From Candidatus Aminicenantota bacterium (lineage in GTDB: Bacteria; Acidobacteriota; Aminicenantia; Aminicenantales; Saccharicenantaceae): a stretch of 64,000 nucleotides of DNA. Of the stretch, positions 14,736 to 23,826 are shown one piece after another (within the stretch, counting starts at the first letter, position 1; every line of letters begins with the position of its first letter). The notes under the pieces were generated by a model, which saw nothing but the letters and a program-made list of their open reading frames with translations, was not told the origin of the DNA and made no database searches. The stretch spans positions 62,001-126,000 of the forward strand of contig JACIYJ010000009.1 in assembly GCA_014360015.1 (NCBI GenBank). The letters run 5' to 3'. A program made the position numbers and the translations under genes.

Positions 14736-17700
14736 ATGGATAATTCTTTCATTCATCTCCACGTCCACACTGAATACAGCATTCTCGACGGCTGTCTGAG
14801 AATTTCCGATCTGATTGAGACTGCCTACCAGTTCAACATGCCAGCCGTGGCTTTAACCGACCACGGCAACATCTTCGGTGCCATTGAATTTTTTAAAGCA
14901 GCCAGGAGCAAAGGCATTAAACCCATCCTTGGTTGCGAAGTTTACATGGCGCCCAAATCCAGGTTTGAAAAGAAGCCAGGAAACGGAGATGAGGCCAGCA
15001 ATTACCATCTGATTCTGCTGGTTAAAGACGAGAAAGGCTACCGGAATCTCTGCCGCCTCATCACCAGCTCTTATCTTGAAGGCTTTTACTACCGGCCGCG
15101 CCTCGATAAAGAAATCCTGAGAGAGCACGCCGCCGGCCTGATTGCCCTCTCCAGCTGCCTTAAAGGTGAGGTCAACGACTTTCTGGTAAAGGACATGGAT
15201 GATAAAGCCGAAGCGGCCGCCCGGGAATACTTAGAAATTTTTGGCGAAGAAAATTTCTATCTGGAAATTCAGGACCATGGCCTTCCCGAGCAGAAAAAAA
15301 TTCTACCTAAAATAGTTGAGCTGTCCCGAAAACTGGGAATCCCTTTGGTCGCCACCAACGACGTTCACTTCCTCAAACAGGAAGATGCCCAAATTCAAGA
15401 TGTTTTGCTGTGCATTCAGACCAATAAAAAGTTATCCGATCCTGATAGACTGCATTTTTCCAGCGACCAGTTCTACCTCAAATCTTCAGCCGAGATGCAC
15501 CAGCTGTTTAAAGATTACCCTGAAGCCTTAGAAAATACCCGGCACATTGCCGCCAAATGCAATTTTGAGTTTCCTTTCAGCGGGCATTTCCTCCCGCATT
15601 TCAAACCTCCAGATGGTAAGAATCTCAGAGATTATTTCGAAGAAGTCGTCCGTCAGGGCTTTAACCAGCGTCTGCCCCAGATTCAGGAAAAAATAAACAA
15701 GGGATTGAACAGCCACACCCTGGAAGAATACCGGCAAAGACTGGAGCGGGAAATCAAGCTCATCGAGCAGATGGGTTTTGAAGGATATTTCTTAATCGTC
15801 TGGGATATGATCAAAGCAGCCAGAGACCGGGGCATACCGGTAGGACCTGGCCGTGGTTCAGCTGCCGGCAGCTTCATCGCCTATTGCCTGGGAATTACCC
15901 AGATTGACCCAATCGAATACGACCTTCTTTTCGAACGCTTTTTAAACCCGGAAAGAATCAGCCTCCCTGATATCGACATCGATTTTTGCGGCCGACGTCG
16001 CCAGGAAGTGATCAATTACGTCACCGAAAAATACGGCCAGGAAAACGTCTGCCAGATTATCACTTTCGGTACCATGGCTGCCCGCCAGGCCATCAGAGAT
16101 GTCGGCCGGGTGATGGATATTCCTCTCAATGAAGTGGACCGGGTAGCCAAGATGATCCCAGCCATGGGGCCGGACTCCACCATCGAAGGCGCTTTAAAGA
16201 ACATTCCGGAACTTAAAGAAATCTATCAGAAAAACGAGCGAATCGCCAGGATGTTGGACGTTGCTCGCAAACTCGAAGGTCAGGTCCGGCACCCGTCCAT
16301 TCACGCCGCTGGCATTGTCATCACCCCCAGACCTCTGGTCGAATTCATCCCGCTCTATCAGTCAACCAAGGGTGAAATCACGACAATGTTCCCTATGGGC
16401 GACATCGAAGCCATCGGCTTGCTCAAGATGGACCTGCTCGGGCTGCGCAACCTGACGGTCATCAGAGATGCCTTAGAGTTGATTGAAAAAGACACCGGCC
16501 AGAAGATTGATCTGGATAAAATCCCCCTCGACGACCCAAAGACCTTCGAAGTCTTCCAGCAGGGCAACACCGACGGCGTCTTCCAGTTTGAAAGTTATGG
16601 GATGAAAGAGTTACTCCGGCACTTCAAGCCAGAAGAATTTCGCGACCTCATCGCCTTAAATGCCCTTTATCGCCCGGGTCCGCTCAAAAGCGGCATGACC
16701 GAAGAATTCGTCCAGCGAAAACATCATCCCGAGCGAATTTCCTATGAGCTGCCCCAGCTCGAACCCATCCTTAAAGAGACCCGTGGCATCATCGTTTATC
16801 AGGAACAGGTCATGCGAATCGCCACTGACCTGGCCGGCTTCACCATGGCTGAAGCTGATGTCCTGCGCAAGGCCATGGGCAAAAAAGTCAAAGAAATGAT
16901 GAAAGCCCAGAGGGAGCGGTTCGTCCAGGGTGCCAAAAAAAAGGGAATCCATCAGTCGAAGGCTGAAAAAATCTTTGACCAGATTGCTCAGTTTGCTGAG
17001 TATGGCTTCAACAAGTCCCACAGCGCTGCTTACGCCTATTTAGCCTACCAGACCGCCTATCTCAAAGCTCATTACCCCGTTCATTTTCTGGCCGCCCTCC
17101 TGACTTCAGAAGCAGAAAAAGGCGACACCTCTCAAATCGTTAAATACATCAACGAATGCCGGGAACTGGGAATTTCGGTTCTGCCCCCTGACATCAACCA
17201 CAGCCATTATCATTTTACAGTTGAAGGCAACAACATCAGAATGGGTCTTTCGGCCATCAAAAATGTCGGTGAAAACACCATTCATGAGCTCATAGCTTTA
17301 AGAGAAAAACGAGGTGGGTTTAAAAATCTATTTGACTTATTTGAAGACTATGATTCCCGGATTTTAAACCGCAAGGCCTTGGAAAGTCTGATCAAAGCCG
17401 GAGCCTTAGATTCTCTCGGTTGGAAACGTTCCCAGCTCTACCATCTGATAGACGTGCTCATTGAATATGGCCATCAAAAGCAGAAAGCCCGGGAAGAAAA
17501 AGCCGTCTCTCTTTTCGGAGAAGACTACATCCGAACTCCAGAAATTCCGGCCGATGTCCTGGCTATGAACGAATGGGACGAACAAATACTTTTGGCCTAC
17601 GAAAAAGAAGTCTTAGGCACCTATCTTTCCAGCCACCCGTTAGCTCGTTACAGGAAAAGGCTGTCCAACCTTATCAGCCATTCAGTTGAAGCTCTTGACC

Positions 17701-18218
17701 CGGAGCAGGATTTTGATCGCGAAGTCCGCCTGGCTGGAATAATCGTCTCGGTTAAACTCTTAAAAACCAAAAAAGAAGAGCGGATGGCCACTTTTGTCCT
17801 GGAAGACCTTAGCGGCCAGGTGGATGTCACGGTTTTCCCCGAGGCTTACAATAAGTTCAACCTTTACCTTAAAGAAGGTCAACTCGTCTGGCTCAAAGGT
17901 AAGATGGCCGCCGACAGCTTCGAATCGCGGAAAATCATCGTCTCCCAGATTATGCCGCTCTCAGAAGCTTTAGAAAAGCTGGCCAGAAAGACCATCATTC
18001 GCATCCCGATGGAAGCGATGGAAGAAGAAGATATCCAGCAAATGAAACAAATTTTCGAAGCCTTCCCTGGGGAATGCCCGCTTTACCTTCAGTTGGAAAA
18101 CTCAGCCGCAACCTATCTGATTCAGTCAGCCGAAGTTCAAACCATCAGCCCTTCAGAAGAATTCATCGAAAGAATAGAACATCTCTTCGGCCAGGACTCT
18201 GTCCTCATAGAATACTGA
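14736..18218 (+). CDS. dnaE: DNA polymerase III alpha subunit
   Basis: This is the replicative polymerase catalytic subunit. The order of domains is normal: PHP domain at the N-terminus (FIHLHVHTEYSILDG), polymerase core with GPGRGSAAGS and the catalytic aspartates in PDIDIDFCGRRR, then a helix-hairpin-helix region and an OB fold (VRLAGIIVSVK..EERMATFVLED) near residue 1000. The C-terminal tail is short. Length is 1160 residues, as expected for DnaE1, and no intein interrupts it. I start at ATG 14736, since homology begins at once. The longer frame from 14688 overlaps guaA and has no signal. Confidence 0.96.
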   Translation: MDNSFIHLHVHTEYSILDGCLRISDLIETAYQFNMPAVALTDHGNIFGAIEFFKAARSKGIKPILGCEVYMAPKSRFEKKPGNGDEASNYHLILLVKDEKGYRNLCRLITSSYLEGFYYRPRLDKEILREHAAGLIALSSCLKGEVNDFLVKDMDDKAEAAAREYLEIFGEENFYLEIQDHGLPEQKKILPKIVELSRKLGIPLVATNDVHFLKQEDAQIQDVLLCIQTNKKLSDPDRLHFSSDQFYLKSSAEMHQLFKDYPEALENTRHIAAKCNFEFPFSGHFLPHFKPPDGKNLRDYFEEVVRQGFNQRLPQIQEKINKGLNSHTLEEYRQRLEREIKLIEQMGFEGYFLIVWDMIKAARDRGIPVGPGRGSAAGSFIAYCLGITQIDPIEYDLLFERFLNPERISLPDIDIDFCGRRRQEVINYVTEKYGQENVCQIITFGTMAARQAIRDVGRVMDIPLNEVDRVAKMIPAMGPDSTIEGALKNIPELKEIYQKNERIARMLDVARKLEGQVRHPSIHAAGIVITPRPLVEFIPLYQSTKGEITTMFPMGDIEAIGLLKMDLLGLRNLTVIRDALELIEKDTGQKIDLDKIPLDDPKTFEVFQQGNTDGVFQFESYGMKELLRHFKPEEFRDLIALNALYRPGPLKSGMTEEFVQRKHHPERISYELPQLEPILKETRGIIVYQEQVMRIATDLAGFTMAEADVLRKAMGKKVKEMMKAQRERFVQGAKKKGIHQSKAEKIFDQIAQFAEYGFNKSHSAAYAYLAYQTAYLKAHYPVHFLAALLTSEAEKGDTSQIVKYINECRELGISVLPPDINHSHYHFTVEGNNIRMGLSAIKNVGENTIHELIALREKRGGFKNLFDLFEDYDSRILNRKALESLIKAGALDSLGWKRSQLYHLIDVLIEYGHQKQKAREEKAVSLFGEDYIRTPEIPADVLAMNEWDEQILLAYEKEVLGTYLSSHPLARYRKRLSNLISHSVEALDPEQDFDREVRLAGIIVSVKLLKTKKEERMATFVLEDLSGQVDVTVFPEAYNKFNLYLKEGQLVWLKGKMAADSFESRKIIVSQIMPLSEALEKLARKTIIRIPMEAMEEEDIQQMKQIFEAFPGECPLYLQLENSAATYLIQSAEVQTISPSEEFIERIEHLFGQDSVLIEY

Positions 18219-18229
18219 TCTTTACTGAT

Positions 18230-18257
18230 TGACAGAAACAGGCTAAAAATGTAGAGT
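18230..18257 (+). promoter_or_regulatory. Putative promoter upstream of the receiver-like gene and valS
   Basis: TTGACA (18230-18235), 16 bases, TAGAGT (18252-18257). The predicted start near 18264 leaves a leader of about 42 bases with AGAGG before the GTG start codon. Confidence 0.5.
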
Positions 18258-18305
18258 AAATTATCTGTTTTCTGATTATTAACTGTCTGTTGCCAGAGGA
18301 TTAAA

Positions 18306-18923
18306 GTGGCTTACAACTTAATCGTGGCCGACTCAAGCTCAGCCATAAAAAAACTCTGCCAATCTGTCTTTCCGGAAGCCACTTACAACCTTCATTTCGT
18401 TGCAAATTTAGAAGAACTCAATCTATTGCTGGATAATCTGATCCCTGAAGCTATTATTTTAAGTTCGACAATTCTGGAATCCTTAGAAAGCCTTCTGCAA
18501 TTCAACAGCAAACTGTCTACTCTTGGCCGGATTCCAGTTTTTCTGATCGGAGGGACCTTTGAGCCTTTGCCACAGGAGTATCTGCAGTCGATTAAGCCTG
18601 AAAAGATCTTTTTAAAGCCATTTTATTCAGAAAGCTTGGCTGAAGCCGTTAAGGAAGCCATTGAGAAGCGTCGAGTTCCTGACACCCTGCCTGAAGAACT
18701 GCCTGACAGCCTGCCAGCTGAGAATAGCTCCGGCTCAACTACCATCTCGCCTTCTTTGCTGCGAGAAGTTCGACTTCTGATTCAGCAGGAAGTCCTGGAA
18801 ACTGAACGAGAACTGGAAAAAAGACTGCGCTCTAACCTTCTCCATGAACTTAAGACCATGATGATTCGGGAGAAGGCTGGAGCTCAGGAAAATAGATTGG
18901 ATGATAACCGGAGAAAGGGTTGA
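18306..18923 (+). CDS. Degenerate receiver-domain protein, function unknown
   Basis: The first 120 residues have the layout of a CheY-like receiver: the opening strand YNLIVADSS, a second strand PEAIILSS, and KIFLKPF with the conserved Lys-Pro. The position that should be the phospho-accepting Asp reads Ser (AIILSSTIL), and only one of the two early acidic residues remains. It probably cannot be phosphorylated in the normal way and may bind a partner constitutively. Residues about 125-205 form a charged helix (LRLLIQQEVLETEREL-type), probably a coiled coil. The start is GTG with AGAGG upstream. valS follows after 7 bases. Similar pseudo-receivers are used in adaptation or motility regulators, but no such genes are nearby. 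Confidence 0.6.
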   Translation: MAYNLIVADSSSAIKKLCQSVFPEATYNLHFVANLEELNLLLDNLIPEAIILSSTILESLESLLQFNSKLSTLGRIPVFLIGGTFEPLPQEYLQSIKPEKIFLKPFYSESLAEAVKEAIEKRRVPDTLPEELPDSLPAENSSGSTTISPSLLREVRLLIQQEVLETERELEKRLRSNLLHELKTMMIREKAGAQENRLDDNRRKG

Positions 18924-18930
18924 AACAGCC

Positions 18931-21561
18931 ATGAGAGAAAAGAAATTGCTGGACAAAGCTTATGACCCCGGCCCGGTGGAAGCCCGCTGGTCTAAATTCT
19001 GGCTGGACGAAAAATTATTTGTGGCTGACGTCAAATCTGAGAAGCCCAAGTTTTCCATGGTCCTGCCGCCACCAAATGTCACCGGCGTGCTGCATATGGG
19101 ACATGCTCTGTGTTTTACTCTGCCTGATATCATCGTCCGCTGGAAAAAAATGCAGGGCTACAACACCATGTGGCTTCCGGGAACCGATCACGCATCGATC
19201 GCCGTGCATAATGTCATCGAGCAGAGCTTAGCGGAGAAAGGCCTGAGCCGGGAAAAAGTCGGCCGGGAAGAGTTTCTGCGGATAGCCTGGGAATGGAAAA
19301 ACAAGTACGGAGGAGTCATCACCGAACAGCTGAAACGTCTGGGCTGCTCACTTGATTGGTCGCGCCAGCGATTTACCATGGATGAAGGCTTTTCCCGGGC
19401 AGTTAAATATGTGTTTGTCTCGCTCTACCGTGAAGGTCTGATTTACCGGGATTATTATCTGGTCAACCGCTGCCCGCGCTGTCAGACCGTTCTTTCCGAT
19501 ATCGAAATCGAGCACAAAGAAGTTCAGGGAAAACTCTGGTACATAAAATATCCCATCCCTGGCACTGATGATGGCATCGTGGTGGCCACCACCCGGCCGG
19601 AAACCATGCTGGGCGATACTGCGGTCGCTGTTCATCCTGATGACGAACGCTATACCAAATATCATGGTCAGAAAGTTTTGCTACCGCTTCAGAATCGCCT
19701 GATTCCGGTCATCACCGACGAGAGGGTGGAAAAAGACTTCGGCACTGGCGCGGTCAAGGTCACTCCGGCTCATGACCCGGTGGACTTTGACCTGGGTAAA
19801 AAGCATAACCTGGAACAAATAATTGTCATCGACGGCAGCGGCAAGATGACCGAAGCCGCTGGCGAAGAATTCAAGGGCCTGGACCGTTTTGCCTGCCGGG
19901 AAAAAGTAGTGGAAAAGCTTAAAGAACTCGGCTACTTAGTCAAGGTCGAAGACTATACCCACGCCGTGGGACACTGCTATCGCTGCAAGACAGTCATCGA
20001 GCCCTATCTTTCCTGGCAGTGGTTCGTCAAAATCGAGCCCTTAGCTAAGGAAGCTATCAAAGCAGTTGAAGATAAAAAAATCGTCTTCATTCCTGAGAAC
20101 TGGACCAAGACCTATTTTGAATGGATGTACAAAATCCACGACTGGTGCATTTCCAGACAGTTGTGGTGGGGCCACCGCATCCCGGCTTATTACTGCCAGA
20201 ACTGCGGCCACATCATGGTGGAAATGGATGAACCGAAGGCTTGTGAAAAATGCGGCGGACAGGTGGTCCAGGATGAAGATGTTCTTGATACCTGGTTCTC
20301 ATCTGCTCTCTGGCCCTTTGCCACCATGGGCTGGCCAGACGAGACCGAAGACCTCAAAGTTTTTTATCCCACTGACCTTCTGGCCACCGGCTTCGATATC
20401 ATCTTCTTCTGGGTGGCCAGGATGATCATGATGGGCTTGAAATTTATGAAGGATATTCCTTTCAGGGAAGTCTTCATAAATGGCCTGGTCCGGGATATGA
20501 AAAAGCGCAAGATGAGTAAGTCTGAAGGGAATATCATCGACCCGCTCGAAATGATTGAAAAATACGGCACCGACGCTTTGCGCTTTACCTTAGCCTCCTT
20601 GGCTGTTCCCGGTATGGACATTGCTCTCTCTGAAGAAAGGATGGCCGGCTACCGGGCTTTTGCCAACAAAATCTGGAATGCTTCCCGCTTTGTCTTGATG
20701 AACCTGAGCGAAGAACCGGTTAAGGTGGACCAAAAATCTCTGACTTTACCCAACCGCTGGATTCGCAGCCGCCTGACCAAGGTTATCCAGCAGCTCAACG
20801 CTTCACTTAAGGATTACAAATTTTATGAAGCAGCTGAAACCATCTACCATTTTATCTGGCATGAGTTCTGCGATTGGTACATCGAATTCATCAAGCCCGA
20901 GCTCCGTCAGGGGAATAAAAATACTCAGGCGGTGATGGAAGATACTCTGGAAAAAATATTGCGGCTGCTGCATCCATTTATGCCCTTTATCACCGAAGAA
21001 ATCTGGCATCACCTGCCGGAGACAGGAAAATCTCTGCTGAACACCAACTGGCCCGAACCTCAACCCGACTGGCTGGATGAAGAGGCTGAATCAACCATGA
21101 AATTCTTACAGGAAGTCATCTCCGAGGTCCGGACCATTCGAGCTGAAAACCGTCTGCCGGTCAAAGAAAAGGTCAACCTCTGGATTGCTGGTGGCGAAAA
21201 GAACAGAAAGGTTGCCGAACCTTACGAAGCGGCCATTCAGCTACTGGCTGGCGTTGAAAAAATAGAATATGTGGACGAACTACCGGCTGAGAAAAAGCTG
21301 CTCAAAGGTGTGGCTGGAACCACAGAAATTGGACTGCTGATAACCAAATCCATTGACCTCCGTCAGGAAAAAGAAAGACTGGAAAAAGAACTGTCTAAGG
21401 TTGAAGAAGATATCAACAAGCTGGAAATTAGGCTGAACAACCCGGATTTCTTGAAAAAGGCGCCGCAACCTGTGGTTAATGAACACCAGCAGCGCCTGGC
21501 CGAGCTGAAATTGAAGAAAGACAAGCTGGAAAAAAGCTTGGCCGACCTGCGACAGGAATAA
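18931..21561 (+). CDS. valS: Valyl-tRNA synthetase
   Basis: ValS charges tRNA-Val; two tRNA-Val genes (UAC and GAC) lie in this window. The class I signatures are readable: PPPNVTGVLHMGHAL near residue 50-60 (HIGH variant HMGH) and KMSKSEGN near 525. The editing domain in between has TTRPETMLGDTAV. A C-terminal coiled coil (residues about 805-876, rich in K/E/L) matches the ValS tRNA-binding arm. Length is 876 residues. I prefer ATG 18931, with GGAGAAAGGG upstream and no overlap. ATG 18901 would overlap the previous gene by 23 bases. Confidence 0.96.
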   Translation: MREKKLLDKAYDPGPVEARWSKFWLDEKLFVADVKSEKPKFSMVLPPPNVTGVLHMGHALCFTLPDIIVRWKKMQGYNTMWLPGTDHASIAVHNVIEQSLAEKGLSREKVGREEFLRIAWEWKNKYGGVITEQLKRLGCSLDWSRQRFTMDEGFSRAVKYVFVSLYREGLIYRDYYLVNRCPRCQTVLSDIEIEHKEVQGKLWYIKYPIPGTDDGIVVATTRPETMLGDTAVAVHPDDERYTKYHGQKVLLPLQNRLIPVITDERVEKDFGTGAVKVTPAHDPVDFDLGKKHNLEQIIVIDGSGKMTEAAGEEFKGLDRFACREKVVEKLKELGYLVKVEDYTHAVGHCYRCKTVIEPYLSWQWFVKIEPLAKEAIKAVEDKKIVFIPENWTKTYFEWMYKIHDWCISRQLWWGHRIPAYYCQNCGHIMVEMDEPKACEKCGGQVVQDEDVLDTWFSSALWPFATMGWPDETEDLKVFYPTDLLATGFDIIFFWVARMIMMGLKFMKDIPFREVFINGLVRDMKKRKMSKSEGNIIDPLEMIEKYGTDALRFTLASLAVPGMDIALSEERMAGYRAFANKIWNASRFVLMNLSEEPVKVDQKSLTLPNRWIRSRLTKVIQQLNASLKDYKFYEAAETIYHFIWHEFCDWYIEFIKPELRQGNKNTQAVMEDTLEKILRLLHPFMPFITEEIWHHLPETGKSLLNTNWPEPQPDWLDEEAESTMKFLQEVISEVRTIRAENRLPVKEKVNLWIAGGEKNRKVAEPYEAAIQLLAGVEKIEYVDELPAEKKLLKGVAGTTEIGLLITKSIDLRQEKERLEKELSKVEEDINKLEIRLNNPDFLKKAPQPVVNEHQQRLAELKLKKDKLEKSLADLRQE

Positions 21562-21583
21562 ATCGCTTCTGAAAGACCTTGGG

Positions 21584-22348
21584 ATGTTCGAACTATCAGA
21601 AAAAATAAATTTTGGCAACCTCACTTTCAGGTTCACCCGGCTGGCCTCAACCATGGATTTTGCCCGACGGCTGGCTGAGCTAAATTTTCCGGAAGGAACG
21701 GCTGTCCTGGCCGACGAGCAGACCGCTGGTCGAGGCACCAAAGGACGTTCCTGGCATTCAGCTCATGGGAAAGGCCTTTATGTCTCATTCCTTTTGAGAC
21801 CATCTCTGGCCTCTCTGAATCTGCTGCCGTTAACTATCGGTCTGGCTTCTGCCGAAGCTATTTTCAATCTTTCCGGAATTGATATTCGATTAAAATGGCC
21901 GAACGACCTGGTCTTCGAAGGGAAAAAACTCGGGGGTATTCTCTGTGAAGCCGGAACTTCAGGTCAGAAATCCGCATACACCATTGCCGGAATCGGTATT
22001 AACCTTAATCACAGTCCAGAAGATTTTCCGCCTGAACTTTCATCTCTGGCCACTTCCTTATTCATCATCACCGGAAAAACTTTTGAAAAAGAGAGTTTAT
22101 TTGAGCTGCTTTCTAAGAGCCTCCAGTTCTGGTATAATAATTTAAAAGAAGGGCAGGCCAGCTCGATAACCGACCAGTATCAGCGAAAACTCTCATTCAC
22201 CCCGGGACAGAGATTAATCCTCAGGAGTCAGGAAGGGGAAATTGAGGGTCAGTTTCAGGGAATTGACCAAAATGGAGGCCTGAGGCTGAAGCTCGGTCAG
22301 GAAATAAAAACTTTTCACGCTTCAGAAATCATCAGGGTATTATCATAG
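21584..22348 (+). CDS. birA: Biotin--[acetyl-CoA-carboxylase] ligase, monofunctional
   Basis: This enzyme attaches biotin to carboxyl-carrier proteins via biotinyl-AMP. The signature GRGTKGRSWHSA, with the flexible biotinyl-AMP loop, is followed by KWPNDL and GIGINLN. A small C-terminal SH3-like domain ends the 254-residue protein. There is no N-terminal winged helix, so unlike the E. coli enzyme it should not act as a repressor. It sits between valS and coaX in a tight same-strand run, 20 bases from coaX. Confidence 0.92.
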   Translation: MFELSEKINFGNLTFRFTRLASTMDFARRLAELNFPEGTAVLADEQTAGRGTKGRSWHSAHGKGLYVSFLLRPSLASLNLLPLTIGLASAEAIFNLSGIDIRLKWPNDLVFEGKKLGGILCEAGTSGQKSAYTIAGIGINLNHSPEDFPPELSSLATSLFIITGKTFEKESLFELLSKSLQFWYNNLKEGQASSITDQYQRKLSFTPGQRLILRSQEGEIEGQFQGIDQNGGLRLKLGQEIKTFHASEIIRVLS

Positions 22349-22368
22349 ACCTGTCACAGGAGTGAAAT

Positions 22369-23148
22369 ATGCTTATTGTGTTTGATATCGGAAATACAAC
22401 TATTGGATTAGGTATATTCCAGGGAAAAAAGCTTCTGGCTGACTGGAAGATAAAAAGCGACCGCGAAAGCACGGCGGATGAATATGGAATTATTCTCTGC
22501 AACCTTCTAAGCCACCACAATCTTTCCTGCCAGAAAATCAAAGGAGCTATTATCTCTTCTGTTGTTCCGCCCCTGACCCCGATCATCCAGACTGCCTGTG
22601 AAAAATTCTTCGGTGTCAAACCGCTGCTGGTCGGACCCGGCCTCAAAACCGGTATTCCCATCCTCTACGAAAATCCAGCTGAAGTCGGTTCTGACCGGAT
22701 CGTGGCCGCCTGTGCGGCTTATGAAAAATACGGCGGCCCCTGCTTAGTGGTCGATTTCGGAACGGCCACGACTTTTGACGCCATCTCGGCCGCCGGAGAG
22801 TATCTCGGTGGAGCCATCGCTCCGGGCATTCAGATTTCGGCTGAAGCTCTTTATCTGAGGACGGCTAAACTGCCCAGGATTGAAGTCAGAAAGCCAAAGT
22901 CGGCCATTGGCCGGACCACGGTTTCCAGCATGCAATCCGGTCTCTACTTTGGCTATATCGGTCTGGTCAGCAACATCATCGCTGAGATTTCTAAGGAGCT
23001 GGGAATAAAACCGAAAGTGGTTGCTACCGGCGGCTTTGCCGAATTGATCGCTTCTGAAATTCCAGCCATAGACTTTCAGGAACCCAACCTGGTGCTGGAA
23101 GGTCTGCGAATCATCTACGAAAAGAACAAACGTCCGGAGAAAAAATGA
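22369..23148 (+). CDS. coaX: Type III pantothenate kinase
   Basis: CoaX makes 4'-phosphopantothenate, the first step of CoA synthesis, and is resistant to CoA feedback. The ASKHA-fold phosphate loop FDIGNTTIGLG opens the protein. VVDFGTATTFDAI with the catalytic Asp lies near residue 128, and GGAIAPGIQIS and ATGGFAELI follow. Length is 259 residues. An AGGAG site precedes the ATG by 8 bases. Its end overlaps the next gene by 4 bases. The birA-coaX pairing is common in bacteria. Confidence 0.94.
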   Translation: MLIVFDIGNTTIGLGIFQGKKLLADWKIKSDRESTADEYGIILCNLLSHHNLSCQKIKGAIISSVVPPLTPIIQTACEKFFGVKPLLVGPGLKTGIPILYENPAEVGSDRIVAACAAYEKYGGPCLVVDFGTATTFDAISAAGEYLGGAIAPGIQISAEALYLRTAKLPRIEVRKPKSAIGRTTVSSMQSGLYFGYIGLVSNIIAEISKELGIKPKVVATGGFAELIASEIPAIDFQEPNLVLEGLRIIYEKNKRPEKK

Positions 23149-23783
23149 AAGAAGACTGGTCCTCCCGTCAGGACTATTATCAGAAAATTGCCCGGGCTTT
23201 CCTAAAGCATCAGACTTCTATGTTTTTTCTGCCGCCGCGCGATTTAGCCCTGATCGCTGAATGGGAAAGACTCAATATCCCGCTCGAGGCCATCATCGAA
23301 GGTATTGAAAGAACTTTTGCCCGGCAGCTTTCCAGAAAAAGGAAAAAGAACATTTTTTCTCTGAGCCTTTGCGAGAAAGAAATTCTCAGAGCCTATGCTC
23401 AGTATCAGGAAAGACTGGTCGGTCAGGCCGCTCCGCGGATTGACCGGGTTGAAAAAATAGAAAAAGTCAGAACTGAGATAAAGAATTTTCTGGAAAATCT
23501 TCGGCCAGAATTTCAGGCCCTCAAGGAATATTTTGAGAAAGCCTTAGCGGTTCTGAACGAGAACTCACCTGATGAATCCCTGCTCGAACAGCTGGACGAA
23601 GATGTTGACCAGGCTATCTGGCTGCTGAGTTCAGAGCAAGAGAAAATTGCCAGTCTGGAAGAAGCCAAAAATGATTACCCGGGTAAATCTGAAAGCCAGC
23701 TGGCTGAAATCCAGCGAACCCGTCTGATTAAAAACAAACGGCAGGCTTATAAGATTCCTTATGTGTCGCTGTTTTATTACTGA
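23145..23783 (+). CDS. Conserved-looking helical protein of unknown function
   Basis: I cannot name this 212-residue protein. An N-terminal segment FLPPRDLALIAEWERLNIPL followed by EAIIEGIERTF looks like a small domain also seen in hypothetical proteins of Acidobacteria-like and deltaproteobacterial genomes; this is from memory and unverified. The rest is predicted largely helical and charged. There is no signal peptide or membrane segment. It is translationally coupled to coaX (ATGA overlap) and followed after 43 bases by rnr, so it belongs to the same operon. Confidence 0.6.
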   Translation: MKEDWSSRQDYYQKIARAFLKHQTSMFFLPPRDLALIAEWERLNIPLEAIIEGIERTFARQLSRKRKKNIFSLSLCEKEILRAYAQYQERLVGQAAPRIDRVEKIEKVRTEIKNFLENLRPEFQALKEYFEKALAVLNENSPDESLLEQLDEDVDQAIWLLSSEQEKIASLEEAKNDYPGKSESQLAEIQRTRLIKNKRQAYKIPYVSLFYY

Positions 23784-23826
23784 ATGAAAGTATATTAAAT
23801 TAAAACTGAATTAAAAGGGAAAAAAT

